Assembly (NCBI GenBank): GCA_902702965.1
Contig: CACRXP010000996.1
Coordinates: forward strand, 137,070-201,069
Length of the DNA stretch: 64,000 nucleotides
Source: Spirometra erinaceieuropaei
Lineage: Eukaryota > Platyhelminthes > Cestoda > Diphyllobothriidea > Diphyllobothriidae
Direction: 5' to 3'
Shown here: positions 35,336 to 46,809 of the stretch, in pieces
Position numbering within the stretch: the stretch's first letter is position 1
Layout: every line of letters starts with the position of its first letter
The notes under the pieces: generated by a model
Databases searched by the model: none
Told to the model about the DNA's origin: nothing
The model's input: the letters and a program-made list of their open reading frames with translations, nothing else
Made by a program: the position numbers and the translations under genes

Positions 35336-35984
35336 ACACTTGTCCCAACACCAGGGTCGATGCGTCAGATGGTCGAGCAATCATCATACCAACATCCAAC
35401 GCACGTGATGGAACTGCAGCAATGAACGACATGTACGTCGACCGTCATCAATTATCGCACCAGGTGCAACGATCCCGGATGAAGGGGGGAGCCGTGAATG
35501 TTCATAGGTATGCGTTAGCATGGCGACTGCATCCTATAAATACTGCAGCCCCTAGTGCGTGAATCAATCGTATCTGCTGTTGTCTTTGATGATGGATTCG
35601 AGCAGAAATCCGAAACCTCAGGCTAATAATGCTTTGGTCTCAGTGGTCGTGTCTCCTTCTTCGAACCTTCTTCCTGGGACTTGTCTCTTCGCTTCTATCG
35701 GCAATATTCCGTATTTGCTCACACGGCTACTTTCCTACGTTTATCGGGACTCCAGGTGGCTGCTTTTTATTCCACAATCCAATTTGCAACGGATGAAATG
35801 TAATCACCTTTTGGAGTCTAAACGTGATAATTACTCGGCCATTTGACTTAATGTTACTGAGGTTGTCGATAGACATTGACTTTCGCGCAGGGCTAATTCT
35901 TCTACTCAGGTAAAGTCCCAGTACAGGACGTCTGGCCAGAAGTCCATATGCTTGATGCTCAACTGGGTCCAGCGGGTCAGGTAT

Positions 35985-36250
35985 TAAGCACCTCGTAGCT
36001 CACGCGGGTGGCGTCTCTTGCAAGAATTTTGGTCTCACCAAATTTAGAGGTGTGGTTGAGTGCTGCCCAGCAAACCGCGACTTATGAGTATCGTCATTTT
36101 GCGCATTTGCGTCCAAAGAAGCCTTCCAGTTTCTCCAACGTAACAGCCTGTCCACAACGGCACCAGATCTAATAAAATACGTTTCTTCGGCCTCATAAGC
36201 TGGCTCTGGAGGGCCTCTCCGACTTGTAGTCAACTCAACCTCCCATTGAT
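35985..36250 (-). mobile_element. PLE GIY-YIG fragment, family 1, antisense
   Basis: The minus strand contains LMRPKKRIL, a TGCYVGETGRLLWTQMRK block and GLLGSTQPHL in broken frames, matching the VGETGRQLRTRMVEH region of the element at 33180. The adjacent RT fragment at 36290 runs on the plus strand, so the two halves point away from each other. Confidence 0.55.
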
Positions 36251-36289
36251 GTCAACAGAATGCTGACGTGTTCTAAGATTATTTTCACG

Positions 36290-36960
36290 TACGAAGGCGC
36301 TGGTAAAAATTTCGAATCGGTTGAATTGCGTCTTATATCACAGACGGACATACTGGACATTGTATGTGGAGGATGCCTATGTCCTCATTATAACGGATCA
36401 GGTAGTGGCACGCAAAGCGCACATCAATCACATTCACCAGGATGAACAAATTACGGCAGGGGAGAAAGAGAAATACCAGCCGATCATTCTCGGTCTCCTC
36501 TGCCTTTGCAAACACTGGGTTGACCTTTAGACTGTACTTACCAGGAAAGCGGCTAAAACGACGCCAATACTGCAGTTTAACAGCAACCACCAAAGTGGTC
36601 ACAAATACAGTTACGTAGAGGCGCTATAACGGTGCCTTGTCACACATTACAGTAGTCCACAAAAACAGCAGCTGAAGAACTCTGTCTTGGGCAGGTATTT
36701 GGAGTACATGCGTACTCCAGCACATTTGTCAAGCGATGCCTACACAAAAAGGACGACATACAATTTTGTAAAGTTCTTTTATACATTAAAGGGAAATATG
36801 TGTTCCAGAACACAACCTATGAGAATGATGTTTAATCAGCTGATTCTGCATAAATATGTAATGTTGTTGCATTTCATTTTATAGGCAACTGACCACGCTG
36901 AGAACAAGTGCTCGAACAGGCCACACAATATCTGTCGAATTTGTGAGGTTTTATCTCGTT
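36290..36960 (+). mobile_element. PLE RT fragment, tandem copy 1
   Basis: YVEDAYVLIITDQVVA replaces the YVDDTFVIIKRDQ palm block. HINHIHQDEQIT, then RKAAKTTPILQFNSNH (thumb) follow. The next 350 bp lack PLE motifs but match copy 2 (37330-37990): shared markers are ACACAATATCTGTCGAA at the right end and a TGTGTTCCAGAA stretch. Catalytic YVDD is mutated to YVED. Confidence 0.6.
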
Positions 36961-37329
36961 GGTAATCAAAAAATCGGTGATATTTCGATAGAAAGCAGCT
37001 CGGATTAGGGCAACCAATTAGTCATTTAGACAAGCAAGGCAATCTACAACTCATTATCAGAATGTGTGGTAAGTATATTGTTTAAATGCTCCGCCTTTAA
37101 CGTGTCTCTTATCCTTAGCTTTTCCTATATTTGATAAGAACCCAAACGCCAAGTAAGTCTTATTTAAATTTCATCCATCATATGTCCTCTTTTATATGCT
37201 TTTTGAAATCTGTCTTTTCATGCTTAGCGGCGTATAAGGACAGTATTGTTCTGGGCACTCTTGGCATGAATATTTATATCTGACAGTCGTGAAAGGTCGA
37301 GACATTATTTCTGCTCTTAAATAGTATTC

Positions 37330-37990
37330 CGCTTGTAAAATTTTGGAATCGTTTGGGTTGCGCTTTATATCACAGATCGAAATGCAGGAGGTTGTATGTG
37401 GAGGATGCCATTGTTGTCATAAAAAAGGATCAGGTAGTGGCACTCAACTGGATTCACCAGGATAAACGAATTAAGACAGTTGACAAAGAGAACAAGCAGG
37501 CGGTCATCATTGGCGTCATGGTCTGTGGCAAATACCGGGGTCCTCTAAGAACTGGGATTTTCAGGAAAGCGGCCAATATGACGCCAGTAATGCAGTTAAA
37601 CAGAAACCACCAAATCAGTCACATACGTAGTTACGTAGAGGCGCTATAAAGGCGCCTTGCTACAGTGTACAGTAATTCGAAAGAAAAAAAACAGCCAAAA
37701 TACAATGTCATTGGTACGTGTTTGAAGTGAATGCATACTCCAGCCCCTGCGTCAATCGATGTCTGCGAAAAAAGGACGAGAGCTTATTTTGTAAAGCTCT
37801 ATCGTACATAGAAGCAAACTTTGTGTTCCAGAAAGAAAAATGTGGGAATAATGTTCAATCACTTGATTCAGCAACAGAATCGAATGTTTCCGTCTTTCAT
37901 TTTAAATGCAGTTGACCGCGCTCGGAACGTGTGCTTGAACAGGCGACACAATATCTGTCGAACCGTAATATGTGTTCATGAGAAACAAAT
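37330..37990 (+). mobile_element. PLE RT fragment, tandem copy 2
   Basis: The layout is that of 36290-36960: LYVEDAIVVIKKDQVVA, NWIHQDKRIKTVDKEN, then RKAANMTPVMQLNRNH and the shared downstream stretch. Both copies carry the same YVED change, so the tandem duplication happened after the element decayed, or the variant was in the parent. Confidence 0.6.
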
Positions 37991-38089
37991 AAATAAAATG
38001 AAATAATTATATTAAAGACCTATCGGCGTCCCTTCTTAGCAAGGAAAATGAAATGTTACTTGATTATTCAACTTACCGGCAATACTGGC

Positions 38090-38600
38090 GGTGTCGCTTG
38101 CCACAACAATAGTGGCTTTTGTCGTTTGTCGGCAAACCGTCTTTGAAGGCCTAGCCGTGGTATATTGTGGCCAGAGTGTAAAATCCGCCTCTGCGCGCGT
38201 ATGTGAACACCGGTTGGCAATACAGTGGCGAAACCACCAGTCCGAAGTAGGCATTCATGCCATAGACACTGGGCACAACATTGTTTGGGACGAAGATTGC
38301 ATTGTCGCCGTCTGTCCTTTCAAGAAATGTCGAAAGTTCCTGGGTCTGTGCACTCAGATGAAATATGCATCAACCGGCATATCGAGTTGGATGCCGTTTG
38401 CAAAAGCCTTAAGGAGAAATGGAAGAAAAAGAACCAATCAGATTAATGTGATACACACTGCGGCCGCACAAAAGCCAAGCAAGTATTGCTTTTAGATGTT
38501 CTTTGTACTCACATTTACTTTCCGTCTGCGTCTGACGACGACATGGGAAACTAGTATCGACAAGTCACGCAATAAAGCTTCTTCTCACAAAAAACCTATT
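38090..38600 (+). mobile_element. PLE GIY-YIG tail and 3' UTR (family 2)
   Basis: AVVYCGQSVKSASARVCEHR is followed by LAIQWRNHQSEVGIHAIDTG and VAVCPFKKCRKFLG, matching the element at 58388 (AVYSGQTGKSASTRIHEHQ; VCPFKKGREFLE). After the frame the 3' UTR carries the hammerhead-like motif (38527-38571) and ends with CAATAAAGC and a TTCTCACAAAAAACC stretch homologous to 59300-59350. Confidence 0.75.
38527..38571 (+). ncRNA. Hammerhead-like motif in PLE 3' UTR (family 2)
   Basis: TGCGT, then CTGACGA, a 23-base variable arm, ACAAGTC and finally ACGCA. The outer TGCGT/ACGCA pair forms a helix I immediately after a GTC triplet, as in type I hammerhead ribozymes, and CTGACGA fits CUGANGA. The GAAA core is imperfect. 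Hammerhead ribozymes are known from PLE terminal regions; activity of this one is not established. Confidence 0.4.
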
Positions 38601-38739
38601 TCACATCGACATATATAAAGTTGGATGAATATTTTCATAGATAGGTGTTTGTGTCCGTGGCACGAATATTCACGAGTGCAACTTGACTTTTCCAGAGGAA
38701 CTCTCATTATTTTCATAAATGCACATAAACATCAAAGGT

Positions 38740-39310
38740 ACTGTACCGTACACCCGACATAGGTAGCGACCAGTACTCATATCGGGAGTACGGTATAACA
38801 GCATTGCCATAGATATTACATGCTACTCGATATACCAATCCGTTGTAGAATGTCATCCATGGTTTTACCTAAGCAATCGATGGCGCTCGACTCCAAATTG
38901 ATGAAATGTCGAATCTGACTCAAAACATGCATGCCCTGCACTGAGTGATTTGTGACATATTTCACTTTACACAAATATATATTGGCATATATATATCAAA
39001 AAATGTATTATTAGTTGATGCACTGCAAAGGTTTAGGTCTACGGCTCATTAATTTTAGCGTTAAGATTGCGAAATATGGTTATGACGCCAAAATGAAATG
39101 ACCTGGATAGTAACAACTATGTCCTGCACCGTGTTATTCCTGAAATTATCACCTTAATTATTCTCAGAAGTTCAAATGCCAAAACCTCATAAAGAACTCT
39201 GGGGGTCCCACTGTGGAGCGAACCCCTCGCAGCGGCAGAATATCGGCGACACAGGTATCTGGTCGTTTCGCCAGTACCTATGACTGGAGTACGATATAAT
39301 ACTTTATATA
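38740..39310 (+). repeat. Repeat family A, degraded copies
   Basis: Contains ATATCGGGAGTACGGTATAA (38790s), CCCTGCACTGAGT (38934), CTGGGGGTCCCACTG (39201), ACCCCTCGCAGC and GAATATCGGCGA. These are landmarks of the approximately 340-bp repeat that is best preserved at 57800-58375. Confidence 0.6.
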
Positions 39311-39311
39311 C

Positions 39312-39960
39312 AGTAGATGGGCTAACCCATGAAATGTCAAATGAAATTTCGAAATGCGTTCTCGATTCGAAAGGATTAATTCAGTAAGGCTATAAACCTT
39401 ATATTTCGGCAGTATAAATTTATAATAATTTCGTTACATCAGAATGCCGGCTTTTGAATAAATTTCCTTACGGCTGTAAACATAAAATATTTTCCGCAAA
39501 AAAATAACTACCTAACTTGCATGAGTTTTTCTCTTTGATTTTCGATGCCCATAAACGTTCAATTATATTTCATGGAAACCATGCATAGAAGTATTCATTC
39601 TTTCGCTCAATTGGTAGAAAATTACGTCTTTCTTCAATTTTAGCCTCAAAGGAAGAGTAGAATTCAGTGTTTAAAAGTTTATCATTGCGAGACTGTTTAA
39701 TACCGCGAAATGGCCGTTAATAATACGTCATGTCTCTGCAGTTACTAATGCGGTTTTTAAGTGAACAATATGGATCATATCCAATGCTTTATTTTATGAA
39801 CCGCAGATGGTCTTCTCTTAAGACCGTAGAGGAATGTGTGGTTTTCCGTACGCGGAAAATACATTGCTTGTAGTTTTTAAACCCTTAATGCAAGCATGAC
39901 GGCAGAGGGGTTCAAAGCCATTGAGGAATTGGAAATGTTTTTGAAAACCAAATAAATCCT
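39312..39960 (+). repeat. Repeat family C, copy 2
   Basis: Begins GGGCTAACCCATGAAATGTC, then TTTCGAAATGCG, and continues with GGTAGAAAATTACGTCTTTC, TACCGCGAAATGGCCGTTAA-like sequence and GTACGCGGAAAATACATTGC, all collinear with 17324-17870. The right end is lost or too diverged to place. Confidence 0.6.
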
Positions 39961-41080
39961 TTACTTATAGTATAAAATTGCAAAAAAGGCATAAAACCAT
40001 ATCATCAAATGAATTGGACATCCAAAACAATGATCAGCAACAAATATGCCTTTCGTGCATAAGAAAACGTTCTCCAACTGTTACCATTTCAACGAGCGCT
40101 CTGAAACGGTATATCATTGGCGGATGCCGGCGTACTTTGCATTTTTGCACCGTGTAGCCCAGATAACAATGTTGACCGGCTTTTAAGTCTGGTATGCTAC
40201 TAATGGAAACCTAAGAATATGCATATTGCCATTATTGTTTCAATTTTCTCAATCTCTCTAAATTCTAGGCTACATTCTGTGATTATCCATGCATTGTGGA
40301 ATGGTCGTGTAAACACTGGTATCTTGATGAAACTGCTAACGCTTTGCTCGTTACGTTTTAACTTATGTATTTGCAGAAACTAAACCACACGAAACATAAC
40401 GCTCCATATATCGAAAACGGTAAATACCTAATCTGTAGTAGTCTGTCCTCTGACAACAAATATGATTTTCCAAACAGCAAAAAAAATCTGTCCATTTAAT
40501 CGATGCATTGCGTGTATGCGTTATTACTGCACTTAATAACGCAAATTCAGAAAGCTCTGCTAATCTGACATCTATGAAGCGGAAAGCCGTCTGATAAAGT
40601 AAAAATCATTTATATTGGAAAAATGATCCCACGGTTAGCATAGGAAAGAAATCGATGTATAATTGAGTCATAAACTGTTTTGGAAAACTCTCGAGAGTAA
40701 ATGTATCGTCTCTCGAAAAACCTCCATCGGACGCGCAACCGAAATGTAGGACAAGTACTCACATATGAAATTTTCCGAATAAATCTAAAAGCCTATCATG
40801 GCTGAATCATATGAGCAATTCGTTCGTTTAAATTATGTCCGAACCTTATATGCAGTAGCAGATAAAGTTATTATGAAGACGCTGGTTGAGCGAGCTAAAT
40901 GCGCAACATTCAATACGTCCAAAAATTGTCACATCGGTGTGCGTCATCAGGTTTAATGTTGCAGGCTAGAATTGCAAGTTTAGTGACAGGTAATCTGCGT
41001 TGGCTGGATTCTAACTCTGGCATTGAGCGCGTAAGTGCGTTGTTGGGACTTCTTCTGGGGTCACACCGCTGTTTGCATGA

Positions 41081-41090
41081 GCATAAATAC
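41081..41090 (+). promoter_or_regulatory. TATA-like box upstream of gene 3
   Basis: GCATAAATAC lies 32 nt before the ATG at 41122, matching position and sequence of the box upstream of gene 1. A CTGCCTTA stretch follows in both promoters. Confidence 0.45.
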
Positions 41091-41121
41091 TAGGGTATAT
41101 CGAATTCTGCCTTAAAACACA

Positions 41122-41218
41122 ATGGTCATTGCCGTGTTCGTATGGTTGCTGTCAGCATGCGTGCAGGGATCATGGGGCTGCCAAGGGCAGCAGAATTCAG
41201 CAGACAGCGATGTTGCAA
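41122..41218 (+). CDS. Signal-peptide first exon of gene 3
   Basis: ATG opens 32 codons starting MVIAVFVWLLSACVQGSWGC, with the same ...SACVQ...GC pattern as the exon at 205, then one base of the next codon and a GTAAGT donor at 41219. The length is 97 nt. It is on the same strand as the second exon at 50006-50547; joining A+GT gives Ser, followed by RQDCESGPDHQM. The 8.8-kb intron is long and contains other elements, so an intervening exon or a nearer first exon for 50006 remains possible. Confidence 0.6.
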
Positions 41219-42769
41219 GTAAGTCACACTCATGTTCCAAGCAGTCTTTTCCAACATTATGTTATCTATATTGTCTGAGGATTATATATGTGCCAAGTTC
41301 GATTTCATGAATCATTCTTCTTCGAAGAAACTACCTAGGCGGTGTTATTGTGTTAAATATTGTGCAATATAATCGGAAAATTATGCAGTCACGTCAGGAT
41401 GCTGGCCCTTGTACAGGCTTATTTCCGGGCATCTGCACGAAAAACAAACTGCAAATATAACCATTTGTATAGTTTGTATTTCCTTATAGATCAAAATGCA
41501 CCTAACATAAACCATGCAAAATAATATCATACAATAATTAAATTTTTTCTCCAAATGGTAATATGCCTTTTCGTCACGCGCAACGCTCTAAATGGGTAAA
41601 ATTTGACATCGAATACGTATAAGGAGGGATATTTTTGTGCATGCTTCCTTTAAGGCATATATACATATGTAGGGGTATCGAAAATCAACGAGAGAATGAA
41701 TACTACTAAGTAATCATGTTCACAGTGCCATGTAATCAGGTGATTTAAACGAAGCTCATTTAAAACCATCATCCTGGCGCGAAGGATAGATCTTGTAATT
41801 ATGATGTGCGATATTAAATTGTGCACATCTACTTAAGTTAACCGTGTGATCAAATAACTCATTTCGCTGTTTCGATCTGCATTTGTTGTGGTCACGCCAA
41901 CCCGTATATGTAAGCTGTAATTTCGCATGCATTTGCATATATAATTTTTTCAGTCGGTTGGTTATAGGCTGAAAAATATAGCAATATGATTTATTTATCG
42001 GCTACCTTTTGTCCGTCTCTAAGGGTCTTTGCCGACAGCAATATCTCTTGGTCCGTCGAGTCACACTTATGATACATATACTACAAACAAATCATTCTGA
42101 AAGTTTCACACGTATATGCATATACATATACTCAATGGTCAATAGTATGAATATAATTCAGAAATGAACCAGTCGATCAGAAAGGATTATCGTGCAGCAT
42201 AATTTAATGAACATTCGCACTCCGAAAATGGTGAATTATGAACGGACTTCTTTACGGCCGCCTACAAAACCAGATCTGGTGAATTAATTAACGTTACGCA
42301 CAGTACAATACTCACTTCTAAATAGCTTTTTAAATAAACTATATTTAGCATAAAACATAAAGCAAGTATTCATACGTTTACTCATGTGGTAGAAAATTAC
42401 GTCTATATCATTTTGTTTACCCGAAGAAAGTGCGCAAACACGAAAGACAGACGGTCACGTTGGCGGAGGGGTAGGTTGTGCTCCCTAATGCGAGTCCGAA
42501 GACATCGGCCTGAATGGCCAATATAAAACACAAAAGCAGTTAGTGCACAAACTGCGGTAGATGCCGTTAGTTAATTGTTCTGTGGTCTACGACTCCTTTA
42601 CCCATCATAATGTCTCGAGAGCTTATGTGCGATGGAGATGCAAACGCGTTTCAACTACCTGGAGAGTGATGCGAAAATTCCTTGAATGTAGGAAAAGGAT
42701 TAGAATTTCCGCTACACTATATCTCCATTAGACTTCGGAGCTTGGTGGTTGTGTTTGAGGTCTGAGACA

Positions 42770-43250
42770 ATTTTTTTTACAAAACTGGCAGTATATCCGT
42801 TTGAGTGGATTTACCGAAGAAAGTAGGCCGATTTTTTCTAAAGTAAGTCACCACCGTTGCGGATGAGGTAGGCCCGATGGAAAAGATGGCGGATAAAGCT
42901 TCTTTTATGGGCCGCAGTATGATTGATCCCCCATTGCGACATGGTGAACAACAACAAAAATACCCTAACGCCTCCAACGACGACACACTGTCCCCTGACC
43001 TCATCTTGCATCAGTGACCAGCCGCTATCATTTCCACTGATCCGCAATTCCCCGTTCTTTCTCCACCTCCACCACAGGGAGACCTAACAGTTATTCTTTT
43101 GTTCTCCGCTCCAAATCTTACCATAACTCCGTGCCCATTCGTCTCAGGTATAAATAATATTTTTGTCGCAACCTGACCTTTCGCGCCAGTCGACCTTGGC
43201 TGCCGATCTCACTTTCTCATCCATTAATTTCGTCTGACGACGGGTTAATG
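42770..43250 (+). mobile_element. Probable PLE 3' UTR fragment
   Basis: No coding frame is convincing. The right end has TTTCGTCTGACGACGGGTTAA (43222-43242), the same CTGACGA context found at the 3' ends of the elements at 38090 and 58388. The C-rich interior is unlike the AT-rich surroundings. Confidence 0.35.
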
Positions 43251-43324
43251 TACTGGATTTTCCGAATATTACTCGCTTTATCCTTATGTCACCTCGGAAT
43301 GCACACCACATTAGTTATTGAAAA

Positions 43325-43785
43325 TATCTATCTAGATATTAAAGGCATCATACGGTACTCCCGACATAGATACTTGCTAAAAGACCAGACACGTGTTTTG
43401 TCGATATTTTACCTCTGCGTGACACAGCTTCGAGGTGTTCGGCTCTTCACTGGGACGCCCAGCGTTTTCTAGCGGTTTCTGGTATTTGAATTCCGGAGAA
43501 TAATCAAGTGAATAATTTCAGAAATTACTCAGTGTAGGACTTAGAAATAAATGTCCTGTCCATGACTCTTTAGGGTCAGAACCGAAATTTCAATGAAAAT
43601 TTGAGTCAAAGACAATCAACTACTGTGGAATAACCACGTAATGCCCATTCTTAAAACAAGTAGTACTACGAGCAGTATGAATTCCCTTTGGTACAGGTAT
43701 TATATCGTACTCCCGAGATAGATTACTGCTTAAAGCCCAGACACTGTTTCGCCGATATTCTGCAGTTGCGTGACACAGCAGCGCC
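43325..43785 (-). repeat. Repeat family A, two minus-strand copies
   Basis: Copy one (43325-43560) reads TACTCCCGACATAGATACTTG, CAGACACGTGTTTTG and CACTGGGACGCCCAGCG. Copy two (43640-43785) has GTACTCCCGAGATAGAT and GTTTCGCCGATATTCTGC. They are reverse complements of the landmarks at 57800-58375. The PLE RT at 43785 begins where the second copy stops. Confidence 0.65.
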
Positions 43786-45560
43786 TGATCGTAACAATCG
43801 TGTTCCTTCTCTTCTTCTTTTAACTTCTGTCGTTGCATGTATCGGTGTACATACTATCTAAGATACCCATTCTGGGAAAACAGTTTAAACAAATACTTCA
43901 GTTCTGTTCGATATGTTTCGTTGTCGGAGCAGTGAGTTCTTGTTTTGTTATGGAGGCTGTTTACGACACTCCGTTTATGAGAGATCTGGTGATTGCTATC
44001 GGAATGAAAAAGGTCTTCCGCATAGGTTTCTTTCCGTTAAACCGAAACATGAAATGTCCCGTCAGGCTTTCTCTGTATGAGGACATCAAGAAACGGGAGT
44101 TTTTTTGTCAGCCTACTTCTCGAGTGTGAGGGTGATTCCTGGAAGTGTTGAGTTTATAATATTTCGGAGTATTTCCAGTTGATCTCTTTTGACAATGACA
44201 AACGTGTCATCGACATATCGTACCCATAATGTGGGGTTAATTAGTGGTAAGGTGATAGCCTCCTATTTCTGCATCGTGACTTCTGCGAGAAAACCGGAGA
44301 TGGGTGATGCCATAGACGCTCCCTTCAGCTGTTGTTAGTATTCCTGTGCAAATGAAAAGTTCGTTTCTAGACAAAGGTCAAAGAGTTCTAACTAAGCAAA
44401 TGCAGGGATATCCATGTCGTAGTACTACAGACGTTCCTCTGCACATTGTCTTGCTAAATCCAGTGGCATGGAAGTGAACAGAGAAACTACATCAAAGGAT
44501 ATCATTATTTCATCTACTGCGATTCTCAGTCCTTGTAATTTGTCCTGAAACTGGGCTAAATTATTGATTGATGTTCCACAATCCTTTGTCAACCAACGGA
44601 TAGAGTTTGTGCAATAGTCATTTAGAAATCGTGTAATTAGGTGCACTGATTAACGATACTATCGGTCGGAGTGGTATTTCAGTTTTGTGGATGTTTGATA
44701 GTCCATAGATCTTTGTAATGGCTAGCTCAGCTTTTGGTAAGGATTTGGCAATATCTCCTGATATTTGCTTCTTTCCTATGAGACGTTTTAAAATTTTTTC
44801 AATGGCCATACTCTGCGTTTTAGTAGGGTCTGTGGTACGAAGTTTGTAGGTTGATCTATCCTATAATAATGACACCATCTTTTCGTTGTATTCTGCTTTG
44901 TTTAAAATCGCAGTTGATCCTCCTTTGTCCGCAGGAAGTATGATAATGCTTTTGTCACTTTTTAATGTTTTTAGTGCCTTTCTTTCTTCGTGCGATAGTA
45001 CTAAAAAGGAATTTCGGTTCTCTAAGGCATGTACAGTGCTATTCTGGATTGTGAAACGTTCATCGTCCGTAATGTTTTCTGCTGATATTATAAACTCCAT
45101 GTTTGCAAGGAAGTCTAGCTATTTCGCGTCGGAGAGATTATATTTCATTCCCTTAGAAAGCACACTTTCTTCGGCCGTCATCAGTCTTCTTGCTGACAGG
45201 TTCGCTACCTTTGTCGAGTAGGTTTTGTCTGTAGGAATTCGTTGAGAGATGGCCATCCACTTTTTGTCTAAGACACTCCTCTTTTTCTGTCTTTCGATGT
45301 TGCAAGCACAGGCAATCGATTTATTTAGAGATTCAACTACTTCTGAAGGGAAGTACTTTTGGCAGGAATGTACATGCTGTTCTTAAGTAGCTTGGAATTT
45401 CCAAAGTCTGAAGTGAGCACGGTATATAAAAACTCCAAGCATATTTTGTCCGTAACGAAATGCAATTTGATATCCTTGAGTAGTTCTTAAGGCTGGTTTT
45501 ATTTGAGCAGATGTTGGAAAAATCTTCTTGTTTCGACATTTGTGTAAAAAACGATAACTG
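43785..45560 (-). mobile_element. PLE reverse-transcriptase part, inverted relative to its GIY-YIG part
   Basis: From 45560 downward the minus strand reads an N-terminal CRNKKIFPTSAQIKPALRTT. LKSDKSIIILPADKGGSTAI follows at about 44960, then IYGLSNIHKTEIPLRPIVS (44720), MISFDVVSLFTSMPLDLA (44500) and VRYVDDTFVIVKRDQLEIL (about 44220). The thumb has DSNHQISHKRSVVNSLHN and the linker LFKLFSQNGY to MQRQKLKEEEKE near 43800. YVDD is intact; several stops and shifts break the frame. The GIY-YIG domain that should follow is instead at 45590-46200 on the plus strand. Confidence 0.85.
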
Positions 45561-45589
45561 TTCTCACAAATCGCATATTTTTCCCACTG

Positions 45590-46205
45590 TCTGGCGAAAA
45601 CTTCGTACATTAAGAATGTGTCCGAACTACTTGAAAGACACCTGAGGAAGCACCCAAACACATGTGGCGCACACGCTGACGACAACACTTCGTAACCAGC
45701 TTGTACACACTAAGGATAGGGTTGGCTATTTAGATAAGAGGAAATTCGTCTATAAGATACCATGCAACACCTGTAATGCAGTTTACTGTGGTCAGACTAG
45801 TAAATCAGCCTGTACGCGAATACACAAACATCAATTGGCCGTAAAATGGCGCGACCTCTTGTCCCAAGTTGTCATGCATACGTTGGAAACGGGACACAAA
45901 TTCGTCTGGGACATGACCCGCATTGTAGGTGTCTGCTCATCCAAAAGGGTCGTGAATTTTTAGAGGCCATCCATTCTGATAGCGCATGCATCAATTGACA
46001 AGAAGAATTGGATACGGTGTACAACAACCTCAAGGAAAAGTGGAAAAGGAGTTAGCCAATCAGAACATTACACCAACAGGAGTGACAGGATTTTTTCGGC
46101 GTGTTTAAATGTTAACTGTTTTATATACTTACTTCACGTCTGAAGACGACTTGAAAACCGAGAAAGGAAATTTACAATAAAACTTGTTTATCTTTCCCAA
46201 AGAGC
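45590..46205 (+). mobile_element. PLE GIY-YIG tail and 3' UTR (family 2)
   Basis: RTLRMCPNYLKD-type linker sequence (LLERHLRKHPN) leads to DKRKFVYKIPCNTCNAVYCG, QTSKSACTRIHKHQLAVKWR and a LLSQVVMHTLETGHKFVWDM block; a frameshift follows at about 45960. The 3' UTR includes a hammerhead-like stretch (46131-46180) and CAATAAAAC. The linker starts where the inverted RT at 43785-45560 would end, so both are probably halves of one insertion. Confidence 0.8.
46131..46180 (+). ncRNA. Hammerhead-like motif, PLE 3' UTR
   Basis: CACGT, CTGAAGA, a CGAC...GAGAAAG arm, then GGAAATTTAC. CTGAAGA and GAAA fit the two conserved core strands, and the AAATTTAC tail matches the copy at 59269-59315. Helix I is weak (GT/AC). 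Confidence 0.35.
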
Positions 46206-46225
46206 TTATTACTTTCGATATATAT

Positions 46226-46806
46226 ATAGTACATGAGTAGCTCGCTAACAGTGCAACAGGCCAGACGCAAACAGACGTTTTACGGTCGTTACCGAACAGC
46301 AGTTCGTCATAGGCTTTACGAATTGAGGTATATAAGCATGTCAAGTGGGCGTTTGTCCCTCACTTATGTGCATAGGAATTCACACGATCCCATTCTGTCC
46401 GCCCGCTAGCTTCCTACTGGCGACAACGAACGCTGTGTTGTAGAACACATACTACATATAATACATGAGCAGCTCGCTAAGATTGCAACAGGCCAGACGC
46501 AGACAGATCTTTCACGGTCGTTACCGATCATCAGTACGTCATAGGCCTTATGAAGTGAGCTAAATAAGCAAGTCAAGTGGGCGTTTGACCCTCAATGTTG
46601 TGGCTAGGATCTCACTCGATCCCTTTCTGTCCGCCCGCCAGCTTCCTACTGGCGACTCTTGCACACTTAGCGAGTTGTTCATGTATTATATGTGGTAGGT
46701 TTCCTATGACAGCGTTTGTTGTGGCCAGTAGCAAGCTGGCGGGCGGAAAGATTGGGATCGAGTGAGATCCTAACCACAAAAGTGAGGGTCAAACGTCCAC
46801 TTGACC
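46226..46806. repeat. Repeat family B: two direct units and an inverted partial unit
   Basis: Units of about 233 bp start TACATGAGNAGCTCGCTAA, contain CAACAGGCCAGACGCA and GTCAAGTGGGCGTTTG, and end with a CGCCNGCTTCCTACTGGCGAC stretch (N marks variable bases). Two lie in direct orientation (46226-46459, 46460-46690). From 46690 an inverted part (TTAGCGAGTTGTTCATGTATTA, then GCTGGCGGGCGG) closes a large hairpin. No coding frame. Another copy starts at 59828. Confidence 0.75.
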
Positions 46807-46807
46807 A

Positions 46808-46809
46808 GC

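Larger units (their letters stand above)
33180..35640 (+). mobile_element. Near full-length Penelope-like element (family 1)
   Basis: The plus-strand frames, with a handful of stops and shifts, give the whole PLE. There is an N-terminal region (33180-33650), then a LRDLKAEKDMIIVLVDKGRS block and LARSYGLPKVH (33900). MVSFDITSIFTSISQDL lies at 34123, EGAPMGSPISGFIAEAVL at 34318, WARYVDDTFVVIVRD at 34415, and a thumb with LPFLDVLVCRK and NSNYPISHKRS. The linker KANGYPRKFVN follows, then GIY-YIG SGVVYRIWCSCGQSNHVGE at about 34996 and RMVEHAAAVRRND. The catalytic YVDD is intact. The 3' UTR runs to about 35640. It is the reference for family 1 in this window. Confidence 0.9.

Noticed and set aside
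43833..44129. 98-codon plus-strand frame with hydrophobic stretch
   Set aside because: Antisense to the PLE thumb region, which is clearly readable on the minus strand (NHQISHKRSVVNSL).
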